Origin: Corynebacterium meitnerae
GTDB lineage: Bacteria; Actinomycetota; Actinomycetes; Mycobacteriales; Mycobacteriaceae
Assembly (NCBI RefSeq): GCF_027570075.1
Contig: NZ_JAKMUS010000002.1
Location: forward strand, 62,001-126,000
Reading direction: 5' to 3'
DNA: 64,000 bases
The translations under genes were made by a program, and so were the position numbers. Every line of letters starts with the position of its first letter. Position 1 is the stretch's first letter. The notes beneath the pieces were generated by a model that was not told the DNA's origin, did no database searches, and saw only the letters and a program-made list of their open reading frames with translations. Below, in pieces: positions 1 through 8,815 of the stretch.

Positions 1-264
1 CCGGAGCTGTGGGCATGGGTGGGCGCTTACGATCACGTGGTGTTTGCACAGCTGTGGGGCGATATGACGAAGCTGCCCAAGGACCTGCCGCGTTATACCC
101 GGGAGCTGAAGCAGTACTGGGATATGGCGGGCCGGCCGTCGCTGCCGCGAACACCGAAAGACAACCATGATGCGCTCGTGGATGCGCGCCATAACCTTCA
201 TAAGTTCCGCGCCTGCCAGCGGGCACTTCCGCTCGATCGGCGTGGGTTTGTATCAAATAGATAG
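1..264 (+). CDS. DEDDh 3'-5' exoribonuclease, C-terminal part (Rv2179c-like)
   Basis: This is the last 87 codons of a gene that begins before the window. The reading frame is open from base 1 and ends at TAG 262-264. The residues DALVDARHNLHKFR near the end carry the Asp and His expected of the last exonuclease motif of DEDDh RNases. The segment GAYDHVVFAQLWG fits the middle of the same fold. In Mycobacterium tuberculosis the homologous polyadenylate-specific 3'-exoribonuclease Rv2179c lies next to aroG, as here. The function is inferred from this fragment plus synteny; the N-terminal catalytic motif is outside the window. Confidence 0.75.
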   Translation, partial: PELWAWVGAYDHVVFAQLWGDMTKLPKDLPRYTRELKQYWDMAGRPSLPRTPKDNHDALVDARHNLHKFRACQRALPLDRRGFVSNR

Positions 265-2810
<2,546 letters not shown>

Positions 2811-2855
2811 GGTGTTTAAGTATGGTGCACAGCTGGATTGAAGTGGTAGCTGACG

Positions 2856-2861
2856 TAGAGT
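2856..2861 (+). promoter_or_regulatory. -10 element of the Rv2175c-like gene, predicted leaderless
   Basis: TAGAGT ends 7 nt before GTG 2869. An alternative GTG at 2860 overlaps this hexamer, which argues for the later start. Confidence 0.5.
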
Positions 2862-2868
2862 GGTCACC

Positions 2869-3237
2869 GTGAATACAGAGAATTACGACCTTGATGCCCT
2901 GCTTGCCGGCGAGACGTTGCTGGCCTTCCCAGACGTTGCGGAGCAGCTCAACGTTCCCGTCACCAAAGTGCACGACTACGTTAACGCGGGCAAGCTCCTC
3001 TCCTGGAAGAAGGAAGGGAAGAAGGTTGTTCCTGCCGCGCTTCTCGACGTCGACGGGGGTCTCTCCAAATTCATCTCCGGTGCCATCACCGTCTTGCTGG
3101 ACGGCGGTTTTACCCAGGATGAGATTTTGGGTTACCTGTTCACCCCGGATGACAGCTTGCCGGGGCGCCCGATTGATGCGCTTCACGGGCACGGCGCGCG
3201 CGAAGTTATTCGGCGTGCTCAGGCAATGGCCTTTTAG
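2869..3237 (+). CDS. Rv2175c-family DNA-binding protein, likely PknL substrate
   Basis: 122 aa. The N-terminal half contains a winged-helix/MerR-like segment (LLAFPDVAEQLNVPVTKVHDYVNAGKLL), and the C-terminal half matches the Rv2175c family (GFTQDEILGYLFTPDDSLPG, then HGHGAREVIRRAQAMAF). Rv2175c of M. tuberculosis binds DNA and is phosphorylated by PknL. The divergent arrangement with pknL is kept here, so the same pairing is inferred. I chose GTG 2869 because a -10 hexamer sits 7 nt upstream. The 3' end overlaps the convergent mptA by 32 nt. Confidence 0.85.
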   Translation: MNTENYDLDALLAGETLLAFPDVAEQLNVPVTKVHDYVNAGKLLSWKKEGKKVVPAALLDVDGGLSKFISGAITVLLDGGFTQDEILGYLFTPDDSLPGRPIDALHGHGAREVIRRAQAMAF

Positions 3238-4621
3238 CAGCTAGCCATGCTGCGACGACGGTGAGGAGCATCCACCAGCCGTCATAGAAGCGGTGGTTAC
3301 CGCTGCCCATGAAGGCCAGTGCAACCACAACGGACGCCGCCACCGTCAGCTTGATCACCCATGGTCGTGGACTAAAGGTGCCCACCAGGGAGATGGAGGA
3401 GGCAAAGTACCACGGCAGGGTGACTGCGTTGAACAAGAACGCTACCTGGTAGGCCAAGGTGATGCCCATGATCGCGCGCCGGTCAGATTGACGGAAGATA
3501 GCCCACGCTGCCACCAACCCGGCGAGCATGAGTAATGAGCCCATGGTGCGGGCACCGGTGAGGATGGTGTTGTAGCGGAAGGTTTCGTCGATAAGCAAGA
3601 AGAACGGTGCGACCGCATCCGCCATGAGCGTGGCGCCTGACAGTGGGTTGACCACCTTCGAATTGCCGGAGATCTGTGCGAGCCAGCCCCAGGATGTGCC
3701 AGAACCCCACGTCACCGCTGCGACGGCGGCGACGGATAGGCCAACTACTGCGATGCCTGAAACAAGGAAGACACCAATGCGCTTCTGCAGCGCGGTGCCG
3801 TCAGGTGCGTATCGCCGCAGCATCATCCACACGACGAACGGCAGGGCAATAGCGGCGGTGGCCTTGAGAGATACAGCGATACCGATCGTGACAATGCCAG
3901 CAGCAAAACGCCCACGCAAGCAGGCCAGCAACCCCACGGAGACGAGGCCGACCATCACGGATTCGTTGTGCATACCGCCGACCATGTGGATGATCATCAC
4001 CGGGTTCGCCACACCCAACCAGAGCGCGAGCGCCGGATTCCCACCGAGATGCTCCGCGATGCGTGGAATCGCAAGCGCGATCGCCACAAAGCCGACGAGG
4101 GAAATGAGCTTGTACACGATGAGACCGGCCGCCACGTTGTCGCCGACGAGCGTGGTCACCCCATCGCCGATCCACAGGTGCAACGGCCCGTACGGGGTGG
4201 TGGTGTTGCGCCAGTCGTGGGAAACCTCCAACAGATAAGGCCCTGGGTTGACCGCAGCGCCTTCCGAATACGGGTCGAACCCGTCGCGGACCATTGCACC
4301 CTGCATCAAGTAGGAGTACACGTCGCGCGACATCAGCGGCGCCGCAAGGATCAAAGGCGCCGTCCATGCCCACAACGCGGTGCGAACAACCTTTTCACGG
4401 CGCTCACTGCCCAACAACACCCATGCGGCGACAAGCAGGACTAAACCCGTGGTCAATGCCACGTCCATGAGTCCACGTGCGTGGCCGTAATTCAGAAATG
4501 ACCAGCCGAGTGCGTCGAGTGCCCCGCCACGATTGCGCGTCGCGCCGGCGCCAAAAGAGCCCAGCATCATGAGCGTTGAGCCCACGACACCAAGCGGGAT
4601 GATCCAAGAGCGTGCTGCCAA
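3206..4621 (-). CDS. mptA: Alpha-(1->6)-mannopyranosyltransferase MptA
   Basis: 471 aa polytopic membrane protein with about a dozen hydrophobic segments, typical of GT-C glycosyltransferases using polyprenyl-phosphate mannose. The loop with SRDVYSYLMQGAMVRDGFDPY near residues 98-118 carries the acidic residues expected of the GT-C active site. The mycobacterial and C. glutamicum homologue (Rv2174, MptA) extends the alpha-1,6-mannan backbone of lipomannan and lipoarabinomannan on the outer face of the membrane. The gene lies 11 nt downstream of the prenyl synthase on the same strand, suggesting one transcript and a link through polyprenyl donors. Confidence 0.9.
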   Translation of the reverse strand: MAARSWIIPLGVVGSTLMMLGSFGAGATRNRGGALDALGWSFLNYGHARGLMDVALTTGLVLLVAAWVLLGSERREKVVRTALWAWTAPLILAAPLMSRDVYSYLMQGAMVRDGFDPYSEGAAVNPGPYLLEVSHDWRNTTTPYGPLHLWIGDGVTTLVGDNVAAGLIVYKLISLVGFVAIALAIPRIAEHLGGNPALALWLGVANPVMIIHMVGGMHNESVMVGLVSVGLLACLRGRFAAGIVTIGIAVSLKATAAIALPFVVWMMLRRYAPDGTALQKRIGVFLVSGIAVVGLSVAAVAAVTWGSGTSWGWLAQISGNSKVVNPLSGATLMADAVAPFFLLIDETFRYNTILTGARTMGSLLMLAGLVAAWAIFRQSDRRAIMGITLAYQVAFLFNAVTLPWYFASSISLVGTFSPRPWVIKLTVAASVVVALAFMGSGNHRFYDGWWMLLTVVAAWLAAKRPLPEHAE

Positions 4622-4632
4622 CGAACAATCCT

Positions 4633-5736
4633 TTACAAACGTCGCGCAGTAGATTTTTCAGCCATGGTCTTCATGGCTTCCGCCGCATGGTGGTCGAGGT
4701 TCGCGTGCTCAAGAGAAGCAAGGCCAGATTCCGTCAGATCAGCAATTCGCTTTTCGACGGCCTCCACCGCTCCCGTTTCCTCCACAATCCCCGCGAGCTC
4801 AGCAATATCCTCTGGCTCCTGCACCACACCGATGCCGGCGCGCAGCTTTGCTGCTGCGGCTGGATCATGTTCATCGGCCCACTTCAATGCGAGGGAATAC
4901 AGAACGGTGCGCTTGCCTTCGCGCAGGTCGTCCCCGGCGGGTTTACCGGTGATCTCCGGATCACCGAAGACACCGAGCAGGTCATCGCGCAACTGGAATG
5001 CCACACCGATGTCACGGCCATAACCACGCAACGCTGCGATGGTCTTCTCATCCGCACCCGCCACTGCCGCACCCAGGTGAAGCGGACGTTCAATGGTGTA
5101 GGCAGCGGTCTTGTACACATTCACCGCATTAGCCAGGTCTTCGCTCTCCGAGCCGGAGGCTTCAAGGGAGATGTCCAGAATCTGGCCACCAATCACTTCA
5201 CTGCGCATCCCACGCCACGGTTCATGTGCGCGATCACGGGCAGCAGTGCTCAAACCGGAACCGTGCCACATGTCATCGGCCCACACCAACGCAAGGTCAC
5301 CAATGAGGATGGCCACGTTCTGTCCAAAGACATCGGCATCACCGTGCCAGCCTCGCTCACGGTGGTTTGCTGCTGCTGAGCGGTGAACGGTGGGGTTGCC
5401 GCGCCGGGTATCAGAGGCATCAATGATGTCGTCGTGGATCAACGCACACGCCTGAATGAACTCCAAGGCACTGACTGCCCGCAGAACTGCCGACGGATCC
5501 TCCGCACCTGCATCCAGCCCACCAGCCGCGGTATATCCCACCCAACCGAACGTAGGGCGAATACGCTTTCCGCCACCAAGCACAAAGCCTTGGAGCAGAG
5601 CAACGGCATCTGCTACTGGTCCGCCGATGCCAGCAACAGGCGGGGAGACCTCGTTCAGGAAATCTTCCAGCTGCCGTTCTACTGCCGCCGGGATCTCATC
5701 GAGGATGGGGGCGGAACTGAAGGGGGATTGTCCCAC
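4633..5736 (-). CDS. idsA: Polyprenyl (geranylgeranyl-type) diphosphate synthase
   Basis: 367 aa trans-isoprenyl diphosphate synthase. GGKRIRP is at 55-61, the first Asp-rich motif DDIID at 102-106 and the second, DDLLGVFGD, at 251-259; these bind Mg-diphosphate. It condenses isopentenyl diphosphate with allylic diphosphates in the cytosol to feed menaquinone, carotenoid or polyprenyl-phosphate pathways. The position matches Rv2173 (IdsA2). The start is GTG 5736, 10 nt after an AAAGGAG ribosome-binding site. Chain length of the product cannot be decided from sequence alone. A perfect palindrome lies about 45 nt upstream of the start. Confidence 0.88.
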   Translation of the reverse strand: MGQSPFSSAPILDEIPAAVERQLEDFLNEVSPPVAGIGGPVADAVALLQGFVLGGGKRIRPTFGWVGYTAAGGLDAGAEDPSAVLRAVSALEFIQACALIHDDIIDASDTRRGNPTVHRSAAANHRERGWHGDADVFGQNVAILIGDLALVWADDMWHGSGLSTAARDRAHEPWRGMRSEVIGGQILDISLEASGSESEDLANAVNVYKTAAYTIERPLHLGAAVAGADEKTIAALRGYGRDIGVAFQLRDDLLGVFGDPEITGKPAGDDLREGKRTVLYSLALKWADEHDPAAAAKLRAGIGVVQEPEDIAELAGIVEETGAVEAVEKRIADLTESGLASLEHANLDHHAAEAMKTMAEKSTARRL

Positions 5737-5781
5737 GGAAACACGGCTCCTTTAACCAGTTGCGGGCGGTAAACAATACCG

Positions 5782-5797
5782 CTCACTTTACAGTGAG
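5782..5797. promoter_or_regulatory. Palindrome upstream of idsA
   Basis: CTCACT-TTAC-AGTGAG is a perfect 6-bp inverted repeat. It lies in the 70-nt gap between the GNAT gene and idsA (both minus strand), near where a -35 region for idsA would be. It could be an operator; the binding protein is unknown. Confidence 0.4.
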
Positions 5798-5806
5798 GTG
5801 CGGGAG

Positions 5807-6364
5807 CTACGTGAGAGGCAGTTTCCGGCCAAGTATGGCAAATGGACGGCTATCACCTTCGTAGGTGAAATTACGGAGCACATCCAAGAAACCAAGCGAG
5901 CGGTACAGCCCGAAAGCCGCGTTCTTTTCTCCTGGCACCTCCGGAGTGGAAAGAAGTGCGTAGGGCTCATTCGTGCAGGCGAGCAACCGATGCATCAGCT
6001 GTCGGCCCGTGCCTTTGCACTGGAGCCCGGGGGCCACGTGGACCTCTGCTACTTCGAAGTAGTTGCGGATCACCGTGATCATTGCCGGCGTCATGGCTTG
6101 CTGCCGAAAGAGTCCTCGGCGTAGTTGGAGGTCCCACCACTTATCGCGCGTTCCCTTGAAGCCGTATGCGATTCCCGCCAGCTGATCACCGTCATACGCT
6201 GCGATCGCGGCAAAGCCAGAGGAAGCGGCATCGCGTCGCCACACCGCGATGCGCTGATCACGGATGGTTACCGGATACTTCATCGCTGCGATGTAGAGGT
6301 CCACGAGCGCCGGCGCCAGGTCGATGAACTCTGGCGCCGTCAGGTGGCGGAATGTCAATGGCAC
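5807..6364 (-). CDS. GNAT-family acetyltransferase (Rv2170-like)
   Basis: 185 aa. The Gcn5-related fold is supported by VHVAPGLQCKGTGRQLMHRLL around residues 112-132, a variant of the acetyl-CoA binding motif (Q/R-x-x-G-x-G/A), and by the later FGLYRSLGFLDVLRNF strand-helix typical of the family C terminus. The position between idsA and the HEPN/DUF3040 pair matches Rv2170 of M. tuberculosis. Homologues of Rv2170 have been reported to acetylate proteins, but the substrate here is not deducible. It is upstream of and co-directional with idsA and may share its transcript. Confidence 0.8.
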   Translation of the reverse strand: MPLTFRHLTAPEFIDLAPALVDLYIAAMKYPVTIRDQRIAVWRRDAASSGFAAIAAYDGDQLAGIAYGFKGTRDKWWDLQLRRGLFRQQAMTPAMITVIRNYFEVAEVHVAPGLQCKGTGRQLMHRLLACTNEPYALLSTPEVPGEKNAAFGLYRSLGFLDVLRNFTYEGDSRPFAILGRKLPLT

Positions 6365-6502
6365 TCCACTATCGAACCACGGTGGTCCGAGGAGCGTGCG
6401 AAAATACCCAATTTAGAACGCGTGTTCGAGTCGTTGAGTGCTCGTGTCGCACGGGCTTTCTAATGTGAGGGGCACAAAAACGATGAGAGTGAGGAGACCA
6501 TC

Positions 6503-6940
6503 ATGAACAGCATTATTTCCGCCACCACCGGTAGCGCTTACGGCACCGTCCCGCGTGCGAGTCAGCATGACTTATTCCTGGATTCAGCGCGTGAGCTTCT
6601 CGCGGATGCACAGGCCCGCATTGCGCGGGGTGAATATGACCTTGCTGTCGAGAGCGCTTATCGCGCAGCCCTTCGTACTGCAGGTGCTGTTATTGCTGGG
6701 TCCGCGGCTGTAGCGAAGCGCAAACGGTTGCCATCGAGTGCCTGGGACAAATTGCGCATTACTGGAGCTAGGGGAGAGGCGTGGGCGGATACCTTTAGTG
6801 GCTACTCGGCATTGCGTGGTCGGGTTGCCTCCGGCATCGAGCTTCGCCCGAGTCCTGCCAGGGCAACAGCGCTGGTCGCTGATGCGGCGGATTTCTACGC
6901 GGAAGTTGCAGGAGAAATCCACGGTTTGGCTGCCGCGTAG
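6503..6940 (+). CDS. SAV_6107-family HEPN-like protein
   Basis: 145 aa, mainly helical. The middle (LFLDSARELLADAQARI followed by YDLAVESAYRAALRTAGAVI) resembles the HEPN-type four-helix domain of the actinobacterial SAV_6107 family. No R-x4-6-H nuclease motif is obvious, so RNase activity is not supported. ATG 6503 is preceded by GAGGAG at 6490-6495. A possible -10 (TAATGT, about 6462) lies upstream. The protein is encoded just before the DUF3040 gene in the same orientation. Its role is unknown; location beside the dcw cluster is conserved in relatives. Confidence 0.72.
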   Translation: MNSIISATTGSAYGTVPRASQHDLFLDSARELLADAQARIARGEYDLAVESAYRAALRTAGAVIAGSAAVAKRKRLPSSAWDKLRITGARGEAWADTFSGYSALRGRVASGIELRPSPARATALVADAADFYAEVAGEIHGLAAA

Positions 6941-7038
6941 GGGCCATTTTTCCCGTGGGCTGTTATCGTGGGGAACAAACCCGCCCACTGAGTCGTTATA
7001 TCCTCAAAGTGGACATCAAGTGCACGGCTGGAGGAATC

Positions 7039-7428
7039 GTGGCCCTTTCTGACCAAGAACAGCAGCTGCTCCGCGAGATTGAGGAGTCGCTTCTTGCGGA
7101 TGACCCGAAGTTCGGGGCATCTGTTTCTTCGGCGTCCCGCTTCCAGGATGGTCCTGAGACCGGGCGTTTGACCATTCGCTCGCTGGCGCTCATCGTGCTC
7201 GGGCTGTGCTTGCTTGTGGGTGGCGTTGCTCTGGCGACGCAAAGCCTGTGGTTTGTGAGCTTGAGTGTCATTGGCTTCATTGTCATGTTTGCTGGTGGCG
7301 TGTGGGCGCTTCGCACCCCAGCAGACCCCAGTCCACGCCAGGTTGATCGCATACAGCATCCGTCGCAGCGCGGTCGCATGGGGTCCAAGATGGAAGAGAA
7401 TTTCCGTCGCAGGTTTGAGGGCCAGTAA
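7039..7428 (+). CDS. DUF3040 membrane protein (Rv2169c-like)
   Basis: 129 aa from GTG 7039, chosen because GGAGGA at 7029-7034 lies directly upstream. The opening ALSDQEQQLLREIEESL is the hallmark of DUF3040 proteins. Two adjacent hydrophobic segments follow (about residues 54-92), then a basic C-terminal tail ending GRMGSKMEENFRRRFEG. It is a small inner-membrane protein of unknown function, conserved beside mraZ in actinobacteria (Rv2169c). An intrinsic terminator follows 16 nt after the stop codon, which isolates this gene from the dcw transcript. Confidence 0.85.
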   Translation: MALSDQEQQLLREIEESLLADDPKFGASVSSASRFQDGPETGRLTIRSLALIVLGLCLLVGGVALATQSLWFVSLSVIGFIVMFAGGVWALRTPADPSPRQVDRIQHPSQRGRMGSKMEENFRRRFEGQ

Positions 7429-7443
7429 TTAGCTTCTAGCTTC

Positions 7444-7475
7444 ATTCCCTCTCGGTTACCGAGGGGGAATTTTTT
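7444..7475 (+). terminator. Intrinsic terminator after the DUF3040 gene
   Basis: A 12-bp stem (7444-7455 with 7459-7470, one G-T pair) closes a TTA loop and is followed by a run of T to 7475. It is a clear Rho-independent terminator. Confidence 0.88.
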
Positions 7476-7479
7476 ATGC

Positions 7480-7501
7480 GGGTTAAGTAGGGGTTAAGTA
7501 G
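7480..7501 (+). repeat. Tandem 11-bp repeat GGGTTAAGTAG x2
   Basis: Two perfect, abutting copies (7480-7490 and 7491-7501). The core TTAAGTA occurs again at 7557-7563 inside the left arm of the following hairpin. The 11-bp spacing would put the copies on one face of the helix. Confidence 0.7.
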
Positions 7502-7550
7502 CAGAAAGTGTGTCTGATTTTCAGCATATCTACTGGTCAAGATGTATAAA

Positions 7551-7590
7551 ACGGGCTTAAGTAAGGTTCCAGGCCTTACTTCAGTCCCGT
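7551..7590 (+). repeat. Long imperfect inverted repeat (hairpin)
   Basis: Left arm 7551-7566 and right arm 7574-7590 pair over about 15 bp, with AAGTAAGG/CCTTACTT perfect next to a 7-nt loop. No T-run follows, so it is not a normal terminator. It may be an operator or a structured RNA element. Confidence 0.65.
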
Positions 7591-7690
7591 TACGTATTCG
7601 CCCCACTGGCAACGCGCCCGCAAGTGACACGGCTGGCTGCCTCCCTGGTCCTATTCGGTCCCAGAGCGCTCGCCCCTAGCGTACTTCGGT

Positions 7691-7740
7691 GTAGAATTTT
7701 ACATTGCTCCGGTAACTATCAGATAGTAGAAATTTTCTAC
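7691..7740. promoter_or_regulatory. Overlapping AT-rich palindromes
   Basis: Three dyads are packed in 50 bp: GTAGAATTTTAC (7691-7702, imperfect), ACTATC-A-GATAGT (7715-7727, perfect arms) and GTAGAAATTTTCTAC (7726-7740, perfect). The last two share two bases. AT-rich dyads in a GC-rich genome suggest binding sites for a dimeric regulator. Confidence 0.5.
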
Positions 7741-7859
7741 CTGGGGATTCATCTGAGCCAGTTTTTCGCGCGGTAAATCTTTACACAGTCCAGTGGAGGA
7801 AAGCAGCCAAGCTAGCCCTCAGTTCCCCTTTTGTCCCTTTACGACGCGCTGGCGGCAGA

Positions 7860-7910
7860 CCCACTTTATGCCCCCACTTTCTCCCACCCGGTTGCCCCAC
7901 TTTCCCCCAC
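7860..7910 (-). promoter_or_regulatory. Reverse-oriented array of MraZ-like boxes
   Basis: CCCAC (GTGGG on the minus strand) occurs at 7860, 7873, 7883, 7896 and 7906, with spacings of 13, 10, 13 and 10 bp. Several copies read AAAGTGGG on the minus strand, like the copy at 8123-8130 in the proximal array. Binding by MraZ is inferred from similarity. Confidence 0.5.
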
Positions 7911-8059
7911 GTCCAAACTTTTCAGGGGTTTTCGTTGAGAATTGCTCCGTTCTGTGTGTCTGCTCGAGGGGTGAAAAGCGGCTAGTGTTGTCCGAGTTAA
8001 CTGCAGTTATCGGAATCTGCGGGCGTATCCGCCACCGGACTTATAGGGCCCTGACCTGA

Positions 8060-8065
8060 TAAAAT
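8060..8065 (+). promoter_or_regulatory. Candidate -10 element of the mraZ/dcw promoter
   Basis: TAAAAT at 8060-8065 would start transcription near 8072, so the GTGGG array lies in the early transcribed region upstream of mraZ. Other start points are possible. Confidence 0.35.
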
Positions 8066-8096
8066 GTGACACACGGAAAGAAAGTTTCGTTTTAAA

Positions 8097-8151
8097 GTGG
8101 CGTTTGTGGGGGATAGTGGGTTAAAGTGGGGCGCAGTGAGAGGTTAGTGGG
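8097..8151 (+). promoter_or_regulatory. MraZ operator array (direct GTGGG repeats)
   Basis: GTGG(G) boxes start at 8097, 8106, 8116, 8126, 8136 (GTGAG) and 8147, spaced 9, 10, 10, 10 and 11 bp. MraZ of E. coli binds direct TGGGN repeats with 5-nt spacers, that is a 10-bp period, just upstream of its own gene. Position, sequence and period all fit autoregulation of the dcw operon. Confidence 0.8.
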
Positions 8152-8219
8152 ATACTTCTGACCTTTCGCGGACAAAAGTTCACAGCCGGAGTCGTCGAGC
8201 AGGAAAGGTGGGGCGCCGG

Positions 8220-8654
8220 ATGTTTCTAGGCACCTACACCCCGAAGCTGGATGACAAGGGGCGCCTGACGTTGCCCGCTAAATTCCGTGAGGGTTTGGCG
8301 GACGGCTTGATGGTGACCAAGGGGCAGGATCACTCTTTGGCGGTCTATCCCCGCGAGGAATTTGCGGCACGCGCACGGAAGGCGGCTGCGGTTTCACGCA
8401 CGAACCCGAAGGCACGCGCTTTCATTCGTAACTTGGCAGCAAGTGCGGATGAGCAGACGCTCGACGGATCTGGTCGCATCACGCTTTCGCCAGCGCACCG
8501 GGATTACGCGCAACTGACCAAGGAGTGCGTGGTTATCGGTTCAGTGGATTTCTTGGAGATCTGGGATGCAGAGTCCTGGGCCAAGTACCAAGAAAATACG
8601 GAGGCCGCTTTCTCGGCGGCTGATGAGGACGACATTCTCTCGGGCCTGCTGTAG
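8220..8654 (+). CDS. mraZ: Transcriptional regulator MraZ
   Basis: 144 aa. The start is ATG 8220, giving the family-typical opening [23 protein letters not shown]; a GTG 12 nt earlier is less likely. The AGGAAAGG ribosome-binding site is at 8201-8208. The two tandem SpoVT/AbrB-like half-domains each carry the DxxGR signature ([11 protein letters not shown] near residues 11-21 and [13 protein letters not shown] near 82-94). MraZ forms rings that bind direct repeats upstream of its own gene, and it represses the division and cell-wall cluster in E. coli. A matching repeat array lies 70-125 bp upstream. Confidence 0.95.
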   Translation: MFLGTYTPKLDDKGRLTLPAKFREGLADGLMVTKGQDHSLAVYPREEFAARARKAAAVSRTNPKARAFIRNLAASADEQTLDGSGRITLSPAHRDYAQLTKECVVIGSVDFLEIWDAESWAKYQENTEAAFSAADEDDILSGLL

Positions 8655-8670
8655 AAGGTGGGCGAGCGGA

Positions 8671-8761
8671 GAGCGTGTATGACCTCTGCTCGGGGCGCGA
8701 GTCGTTCTGGTGTACTTCCCCGATATCAGAATGACCGCCCCGGGTAGGGCTCTATACGTTC
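8671..8761 (+). ncRNA. Structured RNA candidate in the rsmH leader (mraW-motif position)
   Basis: An outer stem of 9 bp (8671-8679 with 8753-8761, two G-U pairs) encloses a 17-bp hairpin (8692-8711 with 8725-8741, one 3-nt bulge). It sits in the 160-nt gap between mraZ and rsmH. A conserved RNA called the mraW motif has been described upstream of this gene in actinobacteria; I assign it by position and structure, not by a covariance-model match. Confidence 0.5.
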
Positions 8762-8815
8762 CCCGCGGATGCACGTAAGTGAACAATAAAGCCGCGATTG
8801 AAGGGGGTGGACCCG

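Larger units (their letters stand above)
7429..8219. other. Long intergenic control region before mraZ
   Basis: About 790 bp with no convincing gene, the longest non-coding stretch in the window. In order it holds a terminator (7444-7475), tandem 11-bp repeats (7480-7501), a long hairpin (7551-7590), overlapping AT-rich palindromes (7691-7740), an array of CCCAC boxes read on the minus strand (7860-7910), a likely mraZ -10 element (8060-8065) and an array of GTGGG boxes (8097-8151). A small plus-strand open frame at 7793-8059 has no ribosome-binding site of note and no recognisable domain, so I do not call it a gene. Confidence 0.7.

Noticed and set aside
7793-8059. Plus-strand open frame of 88 codons upstream of mraZ
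   Set aside because: It is Pro/Arg-rich, lacks a domain, and overlaps the reverse MraZ-box array and the likely mraZ promoter region, so coding is unlikely.
7600-8200. Possible RNase P RNA or other large housekeeping RNA in the long intergenic region
   Set aside because: The conserved GAGGAAAGTCCGGG-type core is absent; GAGGAAAG near 7796 is not followed by the expected bases.
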